Assembly: GCF_042427585.1 (NCBI RefSeq)
Contig: NZ_JBHMFC010000105.1
Coordinates: 124,001 to 188,000 of the forward strand
Origin: Pseudalgibacter ostreae
GTDB taxonomy: Bacteria; Bacteroidota; Bacteroidia; Flavobacteriales; Flavobacteriaceae
Length of the DNA: 64,000 nucleotides
Reading direction: 5' to 3'
Of this stretch, positions 55,957 through 64,000 are shown in pieces. The position numbers and the translations under genes are program-made. Numbering within the stretch: the stretch's first letter is position 1; each line of letters begins with the position of its first letter. The notes below the pieces were generated by a model that was not told the origin of the DNA, searched no databases, and was given only the letters and a program-made list of their open reading frames with translations.

Positions 55957-56856
55957 TTATCGGGGTATATGCTGTGGTTTTTTCTTTTGTTCTCGAATTA
56001 AATAAATTCCAACCAAAATTAAAACAGCCCCAAGAAGGTACCAAATAGTAAATTTTTCACCATCCAAGAGTCCCCAAGCTACAGCTACAACTGGCAATAA
56101 GTAGGTTACCGTACTAGCAAATACCGGCGACACGTCTTGAATCAATTTATAATAAAGAACACCACAAATAGCGGTGCCCAAAACACCAAGAATCATCATA
56201 TACCCCATGGCTCCCCATGTTTGTGGGTTCGACTGGAAATTTGTAAAAAAACCCGATGCCCCTAAAACTACAAACGATGGCACAGTCCACAACATAATGG
56301 CGCCACTGGACAATTGCAACGAAGGCACATGTGCTAGCTTGTTTTTTACAATTAATGCAGCAAGCCCATAACAGGCCGTTGCTAGAACAATAAGTAAGGC
56401 CGACCCCAATTGTGTGTTTTCAGAACTGGTTTCTGAAAAATATAAAAGTATTGCAGCTCCAGAAAAGCCTATTATCGCTCCTACAAATTGGATGATTTTA
56501 CTTTTAATCCCAAAAAATAAGAATCCCAGAATTAATATAAAAACTGGGACTAAGGTATCTAAAATACCTGCCATAGAACTGCTTACATGCTTCTGAGCGA
56601 TAGGAAATAAAAAAGTGGGGAAAAAATTACCAAAAAAACCTGTTATACCTACCCAAATTAAGGTGTTTTTAGACATATACCGTAATGCTGGCACACCAAA
56701 TTTTACAAGAGCGATACCCGAAAACAACATCCGTAACGCTCCAATTTCATAAGGATTAAAAACCAAGAGCGTTTTTTTTATTAATATAAAAACACTTCCC
56801 CAAGTTAAGGCAAGAATAATCAATACCATCCATTTATTGCCGAGTGCTTTTTTCAT
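55957..56856 (-). CDS. EamA/DMT-family transporter
   Basis: Inner-membrane protein of 299 residues with ten hydrophobic helices in two EamA repeats (about 8-138 and 152-287). LTWGSVFILIKKTLLVFNPYEIGALRML opens the first, and YYKLIQDVSPVFASTVTYLLPVVAVAWG marks the second. Members export amino acids, metabolites or drugs; the substrate is unknown. It is monocistronic, with gaps on both sides. Confidence 0.88.
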   Translation of the reverse strand: MKKALGNKWMVLIILALTWGSVFILIKKTLLVFNPYEIGALRMLFSGIALVKFGVPALRYMSKNTLIWVGITGFFGNFFPTFLFPIAQKHVSSSMAGILDTLVPVFILILGFLFFGIKSKIIQFVGAIIGFSGAAILLYFSETSSENTQLGSALLIVLATACYGLAALIVKNKLAHVPSLQLSSGAIMLWTVPSFVVLGASGFFTNFQSNPQTWGAMGYMMILGVLGTAICGVLYYKLIQDVSPVFASTVTYLLPVVAVAWGLLDGEKFTIWYLLGAVLILVGIYLIREQKKKPQHIPR

Positions 56857-57376
56857 TATTCGAATTTGTTTAAAGTCATTCCGTAAAAAATAAAAGTTAA
56901 AATAAAAAGCAGTTCAAAACACAAGGCAAAAACCTTTCCTTTCACATTGCGCCCAATATAAAGCTTATTTTAAAATAGGCTGTAACATCCTCTTCTAATT
57001 AAGCCCATTAGTTCGCTCTACCTCCTTTTAGAAAAATAGCCTGTCCCCTCTCCCTTTCAGGAACCGTATGGTATTTTGCTCAATTTACTGCAAAACATTC
57101 CAATCGCTCTACAAGCATTTATAGCTTAAAAAAGATGGGCTGGTTTTAACCCCAATTGCTTGTGCCGCCCTCTGGTTTAAAAAATGATCTTTTCCTCTAA
57201 ATTTACAAGATGCAAATCGGTGCGAAAAGAAAAGCAGCTTAGTAAATAGGAATGTCTTAATTTCAGAAAGCTTGTAAAGGCGCATGGGCAATAAAAGGAC
57301 TTAAAAGCATGAACCAACCAAATTAATAGCTAGCGCAACCCCTCAATACAACGGTATTTTATAATCGATGATTGCT
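56857..57376. other. 520-bp region without a convincing gene
   Basis: Contains one 60-codon minus-strand frame (57109-57291) rich in basic and aromatic residues (HRFASCKFRGKDHFL, GVKTSPSFLSYK) that looks unlike a folded protein and more like a translated repeat or structured RNA. Base composition is less AT-rich than in other gaps, with blocks such as GCCGCCCTCTGG. No promoter or terminator stands out. A dispersed repeat or remnant is the best guess. Confidence 0.3.
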
Positions 57377-57835
57377 TTATGAATGCATTCTATGGATAAG
57401 GCTTTGCTTTTTCATTACCAATCTAACATCATGGTCCAGATAGTAATCTTCTGAGGTAAGAACATGTTCAAATCCTAAATTCTGATAAATTTTTATAGCT
57501 GAAAAGTTATCAGGATGAACCGTTAAACAAATTTCATTGCTCAAATTATTTTCCAGTATTTCGACCAATCGCTTTATTAATTTCTTTCCTATATTATGAC
57601 CTCTAGCATCTGGGTGTACGCACATTGACAAAACCCAACCTTGACCGGATTTTTTGATTAAATGTCCCAATGCATACCCTAAGATTTCATTTTGTTCTTC
57701 TGCAACCAAAAAATAGGGTTCTGAAATATCAAAAAACTGTCTTAAAACAAAAAGAGGATAACTGCCTTTATCAAAACTCAAAACCTCAATATCATGAATA
57801 CGTTTTAAGTCTGCCAATGTTGCTTTTCTAATCAT
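57377..57835 (-). CDS. GNAT acetyltransferase, RimI-like
   Basis: Acetyltransferase of 152 residues. The acetyl-CoA loop is MCVHPDARGHNIGKKLIKRL (Q/RxxGxG/A form, here ARGHNIG); LTVHPDNFSAIKIYQNLGFE is motif B with the Tyr used as acid. It probably acetylates a protein N-terminus or small amine; specificity is unknown. The gene lies 53 bp after the DUF308 gene in the same direction. Confidence 0.88.
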   Translation of the reverse strand: MIRKATLADLKRIHDIEVLSFDKGSYPLFVLRQFFDISEPYFLVAEEQNEILGYALGHLIKKSGQGWVLSMCVHPDARGHNIGKKLIKRLVEILENNLSNEICLTVHPDNFSAIKIYQNLGFEHVLTSEDYYLDHDVRLVMKKQSLIHRMHS

Positions 57836-57888
57836 ACTTATTGCATTTGCACTGTTCTATGGGCACTCCATATTCCTTGTTTTCTCAT

Positions 57889-58527
57889 TTAAGCGTCCCA
57901 TTCCTTACGAATATCTTCTACCAACGCATCATAACGCTCCCTTAAATCTGAAGAAAGTACTTTTGATGAGTTATAAAGTTTTCGCAATTGTAAAGCTAAA
58001 AAAACACTAAAAAGTCCAGCAAACAAAAAGCTTAAGGCAATTAGAATAACCACACTCATACCTGCAAAAACAGGATTCCAAATTAAGAAAAAAGAGGCGA
58101 CACCACCTAAAACGCCCAACACCAGTAATCCACTCCAGTTTTTGTTACCATATCTTTTAACATCCATAGCAAAGCTTATGGCCGAAACAGAACGAAATAA
58201 TATGATAAATCCAATATAAAATGCTAATACCCTAATAGAAAGGGCAGGATGAGCAATTAGAGAAATACCGATAATAAAAGTGATGATCCCGAATGCCAAA
58301 GACCAGCCCCAATTATCCATGTGATATCTGTTAGCGATAGAGAAAATAATTTCTGAAAGCCCTCCAAATAAAAAGGATAGCGCAAATAAAACAGATAATG
58401 CAAGCAATGAGCCTGCGGGCGAAGTAAACACCACCATACTAACGATTACAAAGAACAGCCCTACCAACAAAGGAATGTACCAATGCTTAATCGCATTTCT
58501 AATGGATTTTAAAAAAAATGTTTCCAT
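57889..58527 (-). CDS. HdeD/DUF308 membrane protein
   Basis: Small inner-membrane protein of 212 residues with about six helices in three pairs, each of the type seen in HdeD (LLVGLFFVIVSMVVFTSPAGSLLALSVLFALSFLFGG; WGWSLAFGIITFIIGISLIAHP). HdeD is linked to acid resistance in enterics; in Bacteroidota the role is unknown. Its charged cytoplasmic tail ends DIRKEWDA. It lies next to DUF2141 and an epimerase-like gene. Confidence 0.85.
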   Translation of the reverse strand: METFFLKSIRNAIKHWYIPLLVGLFFVIVSMVVFTSPAGSLLALSVLFALSFLFGGLSEIIFSIANRYHMDNWGWSLAFGIITFIIGISLIAHPALSIRVLAFYIGFIILFRSVSAISFAMDVKRYGNKNWSGLLVLGVLGGVASFFLIWNPVFAGMSVVILIALSFLFAGLFSVFLALQLRKLYNSSKVLSSDLRERYDALVEDIRKEWDA

Positions 58528-58560
58528 AATAATCTACATTAAAATATTTTTCACTCTCTT

Positions 58561-58977
58561 TTAATTTCTAAGCTTAATCTTCAATACTGAATCTTTTTGA
58601 AATGAAAATTTACAATCTTCGTAAGAAGGCGCAGAAAACTTAGGTTTTATATTGTTTGAAAAACCATAGGGCTCTTTAGGAATACCTATAAAATTCCGAT
58701 TACATATACCATCTGAATTTTCATCATGATACATAGAAATGGCATAAACCCCTTTTGGCAAATCCTTAATAACAAGGGTTTTTGTAGTCTCATCTGCAGC
58801 AATGGTATAATTTTTTATTGCAGCGCCCTCTCTTAAAAAACGGGTTCCTGTATTGAAAACACCTATAATTATTTCGCCTTCCGAAACTTCAATATTTTGG
58901 ATTTCAATAGTTAATTCAGGATTGTTGATAGAAAAAAAATTTATTAAAATAGAAACATATAATACAAAAATAATCAT
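58561..58977 (-). CDS. DUF2141 secreted protein
   Basis: Protein of 138 residues with an uncleaved or short signal (MIIFVLYVSILINFFS) and a beta-sandwich: GEIIIGVFNTGTRFL, DLPKGVYAISMYHDENSDGICNRNFIGIPKEPYGFSNN is the DUF2141 signature, with a DxNxDG-like calcium-style loop. Function unknown; periplasmic or outer-membrane. Its start overlaps the epimerase-like gene's stop by four bases. Confidence 0.88.
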   Translation of the reverse strand: MIIFVLYVSILINFFSINNPELTIEIQNIEVSEGEIIIGVFNTGTRFLREGAAIKNYTIAADETTKTLVIKDLPKGVYAISMYHDENSDGICNRNFIGIPKEPYGFSNNIKPKFSAPSYEDCKFSFQKDSVLKIKLRN

Positions 58978-59999
58978 GGTTTTGAGTTTTGGTTAAAAAA
59001 ATGATTTATACGAGTTATGTCGTTTCTTTTAAAGGCTTGATAAGGTTCAGACTGTTTTAGCAAATACCATTTGATAGGCCGCCTAAACAAAGATGCCATG
59101 TTTTTTTTAAAAGAAGACACCTTTCTACGTTCTGTTTTAAAATAATCTTCTAAAGTATGGTGTCTAAAATGAACTATTTTATTAAGATCTTCCCAATCGG
59201 CATAATAGCCACAATGAAAATTTTTATCTGCAAAAGCATGATGAGGAAAATCTAATTTCCCTAAACCAAATATAGCAAATGAACGTTCTAAGAAATGGGC
59301 ATAACCAATCCGGCAGGTTTCTCCTCCTCCTAAGTTAAAAATACGTTTTGAAAGGAGGTTTTGTTTCTCAATTCCATTAACAAAAGCACGTGCGGTATCT
59401 TGAGGTGTTGCAATCTCCAATGCGGTATTTAAAGGTTGATGAAACATAAGCTTAGATACTTTATGATTGCCCATAATGGCTGCCAATCTAAAGATAGTCC
59501 AATTTAACTTGCAGTTTTGAACTCGTTTTTCTGAAGCTATTTTGGTATCGGCATAAGCATCCCCTTCACTTGGAACAAGAGGATCGGTTACTTTTATATA
59601 AGGTGTTTTTACCCGATCGCCATATACAGAAATACTAGAACTATACATAAAAAATGCGTTAGGTGCATGCTGTTCCAAGTGCTCAATTAAGTTTTTTGTA
59701 CCCTGGGTATTTACTTGTTGTGCTAATTCTGGAACATCGTCTGCTAACGGTGGAATAATAGCAGCCAAATGAATAACAACATCTACTGGGGTTTTAATTT
59801 CATCAAAATCCTTAGGATCGGTAATATCCCCAAAAACAATTTTTAATTTGTCTTGATAAGGTGTAAGTTTTCGAATGGACGTTTTTGTTTTTTTATCAAA
59901 AACAGTAATATCATAACAGGCCTTATCTATAAGCTGCTTTAAGACCTCAAAACCAACGGTTCCGGAAACACCAGTAATTAAAATATGTTTTTTTACCAT
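58974..59999 (-). CDS. NAD-dependent epimerase/dehydratase (extended SDR)
   Basis: Protein of 341 residues. GVSGTVGFEVLKQL near residue 9 is the GxxGxxG nucleotide loop; VIHLAAIIPP, YSSSISVYG and YADTKIASEK (catalytic YxxxK) follow. Extended SDR enzymes act on nucleotide sugars or other carbonyls. The C-terminal third is basic and aromatic (YFKTERRKVSSFKKNMASLF), unlike sugar epimerases, so a steroid- or lipid-type substrate is possible. First gene of a four-base-overlap pair with DUF2141. Confidence 0.85.
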   Translation of the reverse strand: MVKKHILITGVSGTVGFEVLKQLIDKACYDITVFDKKTKTSIRKLTPYQDKLKIVFGDITDPKDFDEIKTPVDVVIHLAAIIPPLADDVPELAQQVNTQGTKNLIEHLEQHAPNAFFMYSSSISVYGDRVKTPYIKVTDPLVPSEGDAYADTKIASEKRVQNCKLNWTIFRLAAIMGNHKVSKLMFHQPLNTALEIATPQDTARAFVNGIEKQNLLSKRIFNLGGGETCRIGYAHFLERSFAIFGLGKLDFPHHAFADKNFHCGYYADWEDLNKIVHFRHHTLEDYFKTERRKVSSFKKNMASLFRRPIKWYLLKQSEPYQAFKRNDITRINHFFNQNSKP

Positions 60000-60032
60000 A
60001 TACGTGTGTCGTTTTATTGCTTTTTTATTCGA

Positions 60033-60557
60033 TTAATGATAGGTCAATTGACCATTTTTCAACTGTGCCGGTTTGGTATAAGGGTGCTCGGTTGGTGTAT
60101 GGCCATCTATAATATGATACACCTTCCAACCCTGGGCCTTTAACTGATCGGCAATCATAGAACGATGGCAACGCCACCAAACCGCTTCAGAGCACATTAT
60201 AGCACAACGCTTTTTTTTAGCCATATCCACAAGCGCATGCAGGGTATTTTTAAATTCTAGAGTTTCCATATAATCCGCGTATCCCCTAAAAGAAGGATGT
60301 CTCCACACCGTGTTTTCTGAATCAACACTGGCTTTTCTACGCCCTCCAAGTGCCTCTAAATGACTATAAATAAGTCCTTTTTGAGGTAACACACTCTCCA
60401 AATTTTCTTTTTTAAAATGAGGAAACCTTTTAGAGCCAGGAAAGCGCCGCACATCGACCAATTGCTCTATACGGTAGAAAGTTAACAACTCCAGGAAAGC
60501 ATCCATAGCTCTAGTGGAGTGTCCAATAGTCCATACTATCTTATCGGATATGACCAT
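60033..60557 (-). CDS. DUF488 protein
   Basis: Protein of 174 residues. TIGHSTRAMDAFLELL opens it, DVRRFPGSKRFPHF is the conserved middle and CAIMCSEAVWWRCHRSMIAD the C-terminal Cys/His segment, all typical of DUF488. Function is unknown; the conserved Cys and His suggest nucleic-acid or metal chemistry. It sits between the epimerase-like and SDR genes, 13 bp from the latter. Confidence 0.9.
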   Translation of the reverse strand: MVISDKIVWTIGHSTRAMDAFLELLTFYRIEQLVDVRRFPGSKRFPHFKKENLESVLPQKGLIYSHLEALGGRRKASVDSENTVWRHPSFRGYADYMETLEFKNTLHALVDMAKKKRCAIMCSEAVWWRCHRSMIADQLKAQGWKVYHIIDGHTPTEHPYTKPAQLKNGQLTYH

Positions 60558-60570
60558 GTGCTTTAATTTT

Positions 60571-61383
60571 TTAACTCATTTTTTTTATGTGCTGTATCAC
60601 GCCGCCGTCTACTAAAATATCGGTTCCCGTAATAAATTGCGCTTCATCGCTAGCTAAAAACCGTACTACACCTGCAACGTCTTCCGGTGTTCCGTTTCGT
60701 TTTAGAGGCGTGGCCTGCTTAATCATTTCCATTCTTTCGGGATGTTCTTCAGCGGCTTTTAAAGCCATAGGGGTTTCAATAACCCCTGGAGAAACACTTA
60801 CAATTCTTGCACCTTTTTCACCCCATTTATCTACATTCTTGTAAACCAACAATTGTACACCTCGTTTAGCAAAATTATACATCAAGTCTGAACTGTTCTT
60901 TACAAAACCACTTATAATACCAAAGGATTCTGATGCCTGTGGATTTTTAAGGGCTTCATCGTACGCTGTGTTTACAGGAATGGTATGAGCCATCATAGAA
61001 GAAAGTAAAATGGCAACGGAATCCTTTTCAGCAATCGTGTAAAAAGCATCTACCAAAAGCTCTGTAGCCACCAAATCGATAGTATATACTTTTTGTATAT
61101 CCGTTACGGTACCGCTAACCCCTGCCGTGTGAATTAATGCTTTTAGCGCTCCTAAATTAGAAACATATGTAACAAGCTTTTCAATATCACTTTCTTTTGT
61201 AATATCGCAAGCAATACCCGTAACATCAAAGCCCTCTTTTAATAACTCATCTACAGTAGAGTCTACTTGTTCTTGAACGTAATCTGTTATAACCATAGAA
61301 TGGTTTTTAAACGTTCTAGCACAAGTTTGACCTATACCCCCAGCGCCTCCGGTAATTACAATTATTTTTTTTTGGACGTCCAT
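60571..61383 (-). CDS. Short-chain dehydrogenase/reductase
   Basis: Classical SDR of 270 residues. TGGAGGIG at 11-18 binds NAD(P); Ser129 in ILLSSMMA and Tyr169/Lys173 in YNFAK are the catalytic residues; SPGVIETPM closes the nucleotide site and the end GTDILVDGGVIQHIK is typical. The gap of 40 residues between catalytic Ser and Tyr, instead of about 13, marks an inserted segment like that of bacterial 3-alpha-hydroxysteroid dehydrogenases. Substrate unknown. Confidence 0.9.
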   Translation of the reverse strand: MDVQKKIIVITGGAGGIGQTCARTFKNHSMVITDYVQEQVDSTVDELLKEGFDVTGIACDITKESDIEKLVTYVSNLGALKALIHTAGVSGTVTDIQKVYTIDLVATELLVDAFYTIAEKDSVAILLSSMMAHTIPVNTAYDEALKNPQASESFGIISGFVKNSSDLMYNFAKRGVQLLVYKNVDKWGEKGARIVSVSPGVIETPMALKAAEEHPERMEMIKQATPLKRNGTPEDVAGVVRFLASDEAQFITGTDILVDGGVIQHIKKMS

Positions 61384-61437
61384 TTTTATATTAGTTTATA
61401 AGTTAATACATTTTTAAAAGTCTGTTTTTTAAAATTT

Positions 61438-62253
61438 TCACTTCACATACACGGCTTCAAAAACAGCTAATGGAGCTTTTCTTCCCATATTTAGTGACAA
61501 CATATCCTTATCTAGGGTATAGTGATCTGCAAGTTCAAACACCTTTAAAAACTCAGATTCATTAAAATCCATATCTGGACATGCTCTCATGGTTACGGCT
61601 ATGTTTTCAAATTGAATGCTGTTGTCCTTTTCTAATTTATATGCTCCACTTAATGAATTACAGCCCGAAAACCCTGTTATACGATTTTCATCTGCGGCTA
61701 AAATGAAAAATATCTCACGCTCTTGCTGATCTGCCATAACGATATCTTTGCCCCCTAAGGTTCTAAGTACCCAACGCTTTTCAACAATAGGCTCCTTATT
61801 TATACCCGCTTTTTTAAAACCTGCCAAAACCTCGTTTGAAGCACTATAAAGTGTTAAATGATTATCTGAAATAGTGAAGCTATCGGCACCTTCAAAAACA
61901 CCTAAAATTACCGACTCGTTTATTTTAGCATCTGGACATGCCATTCTCGTCGATCCTATTTGCGAAAAAGAAATACGCTTGCCCTCTTCTAAAGTATAAG
62001 TTCCCATAAACGTATTACATCCTGAATGGCCAGTAATTCGTTTGTTTTTAGGATTTAAAACAAAGTATATTACAGGCGCATCCACCTCTTTACCAGGCGT
62101 ATCCTCTCCCTTTAACGTGTTTATAACCCATTTTGTATTTTCAATAGATACAGTTGAAACCTTAACTGCTACATCTGAAGTTTTTAAGTGTGCTTTTTCA
62201 CCATTCTTACAGCCCATAGCCATTAGAGCACCTATTATTAACCTTGTTTTCAT
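61438..62253 (-). CDS. Lipoprotein with two META domains
   Basis: Protein of 271 residues with a short lipoprotein signal ending AMGC (Cys15). Two META (HslJ/DUF306) domains follow: residues ~38-142 (WVINTLKGED, NKRITGHSGCNTFMGTY, RMACPDAKINE) and ~155-268 (WVLRTLGGKD, NRITGFSGCNSLSGAY, MRACPDMDFNE). Both keep the paired Cys of GCN and ACPD. Such proteins are linked to heat or drug tolerance and envelope stress, with no known enzyme activity. Confidence 0.92.
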   Translation of the reverse strand: MKTRLIIGALMAMGCKNGEKAHLKTSDVAVKVSTVSIENTKWVINTLKGEDTPGKEVDAPVIYFVLNPKNKRITGHSGCNTFMGTYTLEEGKRISFSQIGSTRMACPDAKINESVILGVFEGADSFTISDNHLTLYSASNEVLAGFKKAGINKEPIVEKRWVLRTLGGKDIVMADQQEREIFFILAADENRITGFSGCNSLSGAYKLEKDNSIQFENIAVTMRACPDMDFNESEFLKVFELADHYTLDKDMLSLNMGRKAPLAVFEAVYVK

Positions 62254-62634
62254 ATTTTATCATGTTTTAAAATGTCAACCCCTCAAATCTACGATTAGTT
62301 CGTTAAGTTACGAACCAATCAAATGTAAAATATTGTTAAATTATTTATATCCATCATACACAAAAGGCTTTTTAAACAAGTTGACCTCACACCTAAATGA
62401 TTGTTTAAGTATTTTTAAAGAAGTTTTAAAAAAAAAAGACCAATCCTCCCTTATTTTAAAAAATCGGTTTGTTGTCTTACCGAAATCCGCATCACAAGGG
62501 TTTCCCGATTTTGTACTTCTATCTCTGGATGATACGCTATAGCCCCTATATCTAAAAATAGCCGAATACTTATCTTGTATGTTCGGTATTAGGCCAAGCA
62601 AAGGCATTTTCACTTTTTAAAGGGGAGCTTTCTT
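62254..62634. other. Intergenic region with structured-looking DNA
   Basis: 381 bp. A minus-strand frame of 90 codons (62341-62613) reads MKMPLLGLIPNIQDKY and later KSGNPCDADFGKTTN; it has no recognisable family and may be spurious. The same stretch holds an 8-bp inverted repeat AAAATCGG / CCGATTTT at 62460-62512. I cannot tell a small gene from a repeat or RNA here. Confidence 0.3.
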
Positions 62635-63795
62635 TTAAATAGTTTTTTTTCTAAAAACAACCTGAACCACAGCCATAACAACCGTAAGGGAAAGCCCTAA
62701 AAGCGTTACGCCCATCCATTTATAATGCTCCCAAGCAAGAGCTCCAAACGCAGTGCCTAAAGCACCTCCAATAAAAAAGCCGACCATATAAATAGTATTA
62801 ACCCTATTTCTAGCGTCCCTATTTTTTGAGAAAATAATATTCTGATTGGTTATATGTAACGCTTGCAAACCTAAATCTACAAAAACAACCCCTAAAATGA
62901 GTCCAATAATCGAATTCCCAGAAAGCATGAAAATTACCCAAGATCCCATTAAGATGATAACCGAAACGATAATAATTTTAGCTTTATCAAAACGGTTGTT
63001 TAATTTCCCCACTACGGTAGCCGCTAAGGCTCCAAAAATAGCAAACACTCCAAAAGCACCTGTAGCACTGCTGCCATATCCAAAATTATCTTCCATTAAG
63101 AATACCAATGTGGTCCAGAAAGCACTTAACCCCGCAAAGGCCAGTGCCCCTCTTAAGGTTGCCAATCGCAATGAAGGCTCTGTTTTAAAATAATACCATA
63201 GAGAGCTCATTAAATTACCATAACTACCTTTATAATCTGGACTGATTTTTGGCAATTTTAAGATCAATAATATATATAAAGCTATCATCATGAGTGCCGC
63301 AGCAAAATACATCACCCGCCAACCATATAATTCTCCCACAAAACCACTTATAATCCGACTTCCTAAAATACCTATCAACAAGCCACTCATTACAATACCA
63401 ATGGCCCGCCCCCTACCTTTATCATCACTTAATTGAGCTGCCATGGGTACAAATAACTGCGGTATGGCAGAAGTGAACCCAATAAAAAAACTACTTAATA
63501 TTAGTAAAAATAAAGATGTAGAAAAACCAGCTGCCAGCAATGCTAGAACCATAAGAGCAAAATCAAATTTCAATATTTTATGATTGGAAATTTTATCTCC
63601 CAATGGAATAACAAATAAGAGGCCAAAGGCATAACCTAACTGCGTTGAGAGTGCCACATAGCTAACGGCCGATTCCGAAACCTTGAAAGTAACCGATATA
63701 AGATGCAAAAGTGGCTGGTTGTAATATAAGTTTGCCACAACCAGTCCTGCAGACACACTCATTAGATATAATACATAATTATTCAACTTGGGCAT
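62635..63795 (-). CDS. MFS efflux transporter
   Basis: Major facilitator of 386 residues with twelve helices. ANLYYNQPLLHLI in helix 1, PLGDKISNHKIL between helices 2 and 3, and SDDKGRGRAIGIVMSGLLIGILGSRIISG in helices 4-5 (the antiporter motif C region) place it among drug or sugar efflux MFS proteins. Substrate unknown. The minus-strand -7 element TAACTTTG (63816-63823) lies 20 bases before the ATG. Confidence 0.9.
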   Translation of the reverse strand: MPKLNNYVLYLMSVSAGLVVANLYYNQPLLHLISVTFKVSESAVSYVALSTQLGYAFGLLFVIPLGDKISNHKILKFDFALMVLALLAAGFSTSLFLLILSSFFIGFTSAIPQLFVPMAAQLSDDKGRGRAIGIVMSGLLIGILGSRIISGFVGELYGWRVMYFAAALMMIALYILLILKLPKISPDYKGSYGNLMSSLWYYFKTEPSLRLATLRGALAFAGLSAFWTTLVFLMEDNFGYGSSATGAFGVFAIFGALAATVVGKLNNRFDKAKIIIVSVIILMGSWVIFMLSGNSIIGLILGVVFVDLGLQALHITNQNIIFSKNRDARNRVNTIYMVGFFIGGALGTAFGALAWEHYKWMGVTLLGLSLTVVMAVVQVVFRKKTI

Positions 63796-63815
63796 AGTAT
63801 GATTTTTTATGGCTA

Positions 63816-63823
63816 CAAAGTTA
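63816..63823 (-). promoter_or_regulatory. -7 promoter element of MFS gene
   Basis: TAACTTTG on the minus strand matches TAnnTTTG and sits 20 bases upstream of the start codon. No TTG is found at the expected distance, so only half of the promoter is supported. Confidence 0.4.
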
Positions 63824-64000
63824 AGGGATTGCTCATGATACCATAAACTACTCCAAGGTTTTTATATCTACGTGTGAAAAACACCAATTAAAAATAAGTC
63901 ATCTAAATTATAAGTTATAAGTAAAAAACAATTATGTTGTCTGTTTGATAGTTTAAATGGTAGTCTTATCTTTAAGGTTTAAATAGAAACCAATTTATGA

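Overview
The window looks like chromosome from a marine member of the Flavobacteriaceae (Bacteroidota). The DNA is AT-rich. It carries a SusC/SusD pair, a hybrid two-component regulator, proteins with type IX secretion (T9SS) C-terminal sorting domains, TAnnTTTG-type -7 promoter elements and a trimethylamine monooxygenase. Almost every gene is on the minus strand; the only clear plus-strand gene is a LacI-family regulator at 10.5 kb. I see no tRNA, rRNA, CRISPR array, intact insertion sequence or phage genes.

Layout. (1) 1-2.3 kb: the 5' part of a transketolase gene, cut by the window edge, and a small unknown gene. (2) 2.4-11.5 kb: an amino-sugar module with a phosphoglucosamine mutase, a NagB deaminase fused to a PIG-L-type deacetylase, a Gfo/Idh/MocA oxidoreductase, a FucP/NagP-like sugar permease, an N-acetylhexosamine-kinase-like protein, a sugar nucleotidyltransferase and a divergent LacI-type regulator with two operator-like sites. 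(3) 11.9-42 kb: a polysaccharide utilization locus (PUL) for a sulfated uronic-acid polysaccharide, most likely chondroitin-sulfate-like. It holds a hybrid two-component regulator, SusC, SusD, a DUF5017 surface lipoprotein, two PL8 lyases (one T9SS-secreted), a T9SS discoidin-like protein, a GH88 unsaturated glucuronyl hydrolase, four formylglycine sulfatases, a beta-helix DUF4955 protein, a DUF6250-like lipoprotein and a CBM9-like protein. (4) 42-47 kb: a Rnk/GreA-C-like protein and an overlapping mscS / histidine kinase / sigma-54 response regulator operon. (5) 46.8-53.2 kb: an RND efflux operon (MarR/GbsR regulator, adaptor, pump, outer-membrane factor) with palindromic operators. (6) 53.4-64 kb: a frameshifted GreB-like gene, trimethylamine monooxygenase, an EamA transporter, a GNAT acetyltransferase, DUF308, DUF2141, an epimerase-like protein, DUF488, an SDR, a META-domain lipoprotein and an MFS transporter.

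How the parts could work together (inference): the T9SS lyase cuts the polymer outside the cell. SusC/SusD and DUF5017 bind and import oligosaccharides. The periplasmic PL8, sulfatases and GH88 reduce them to unsaturated uronate and amino sugar. The amino sugar then enters through the NagP-like permease and is handled by the LacI-controlled module next door. Three intergenic regions of the PUL share a G-rich element (GGGGGTAnnnGTTC; at two sites as a 22-bp-period direct repeat). I propose it as the binding site of the hybrid regulator. This shared element and the ~200-residue module common to the two T9SS proteins are the most novel-looking signals here.
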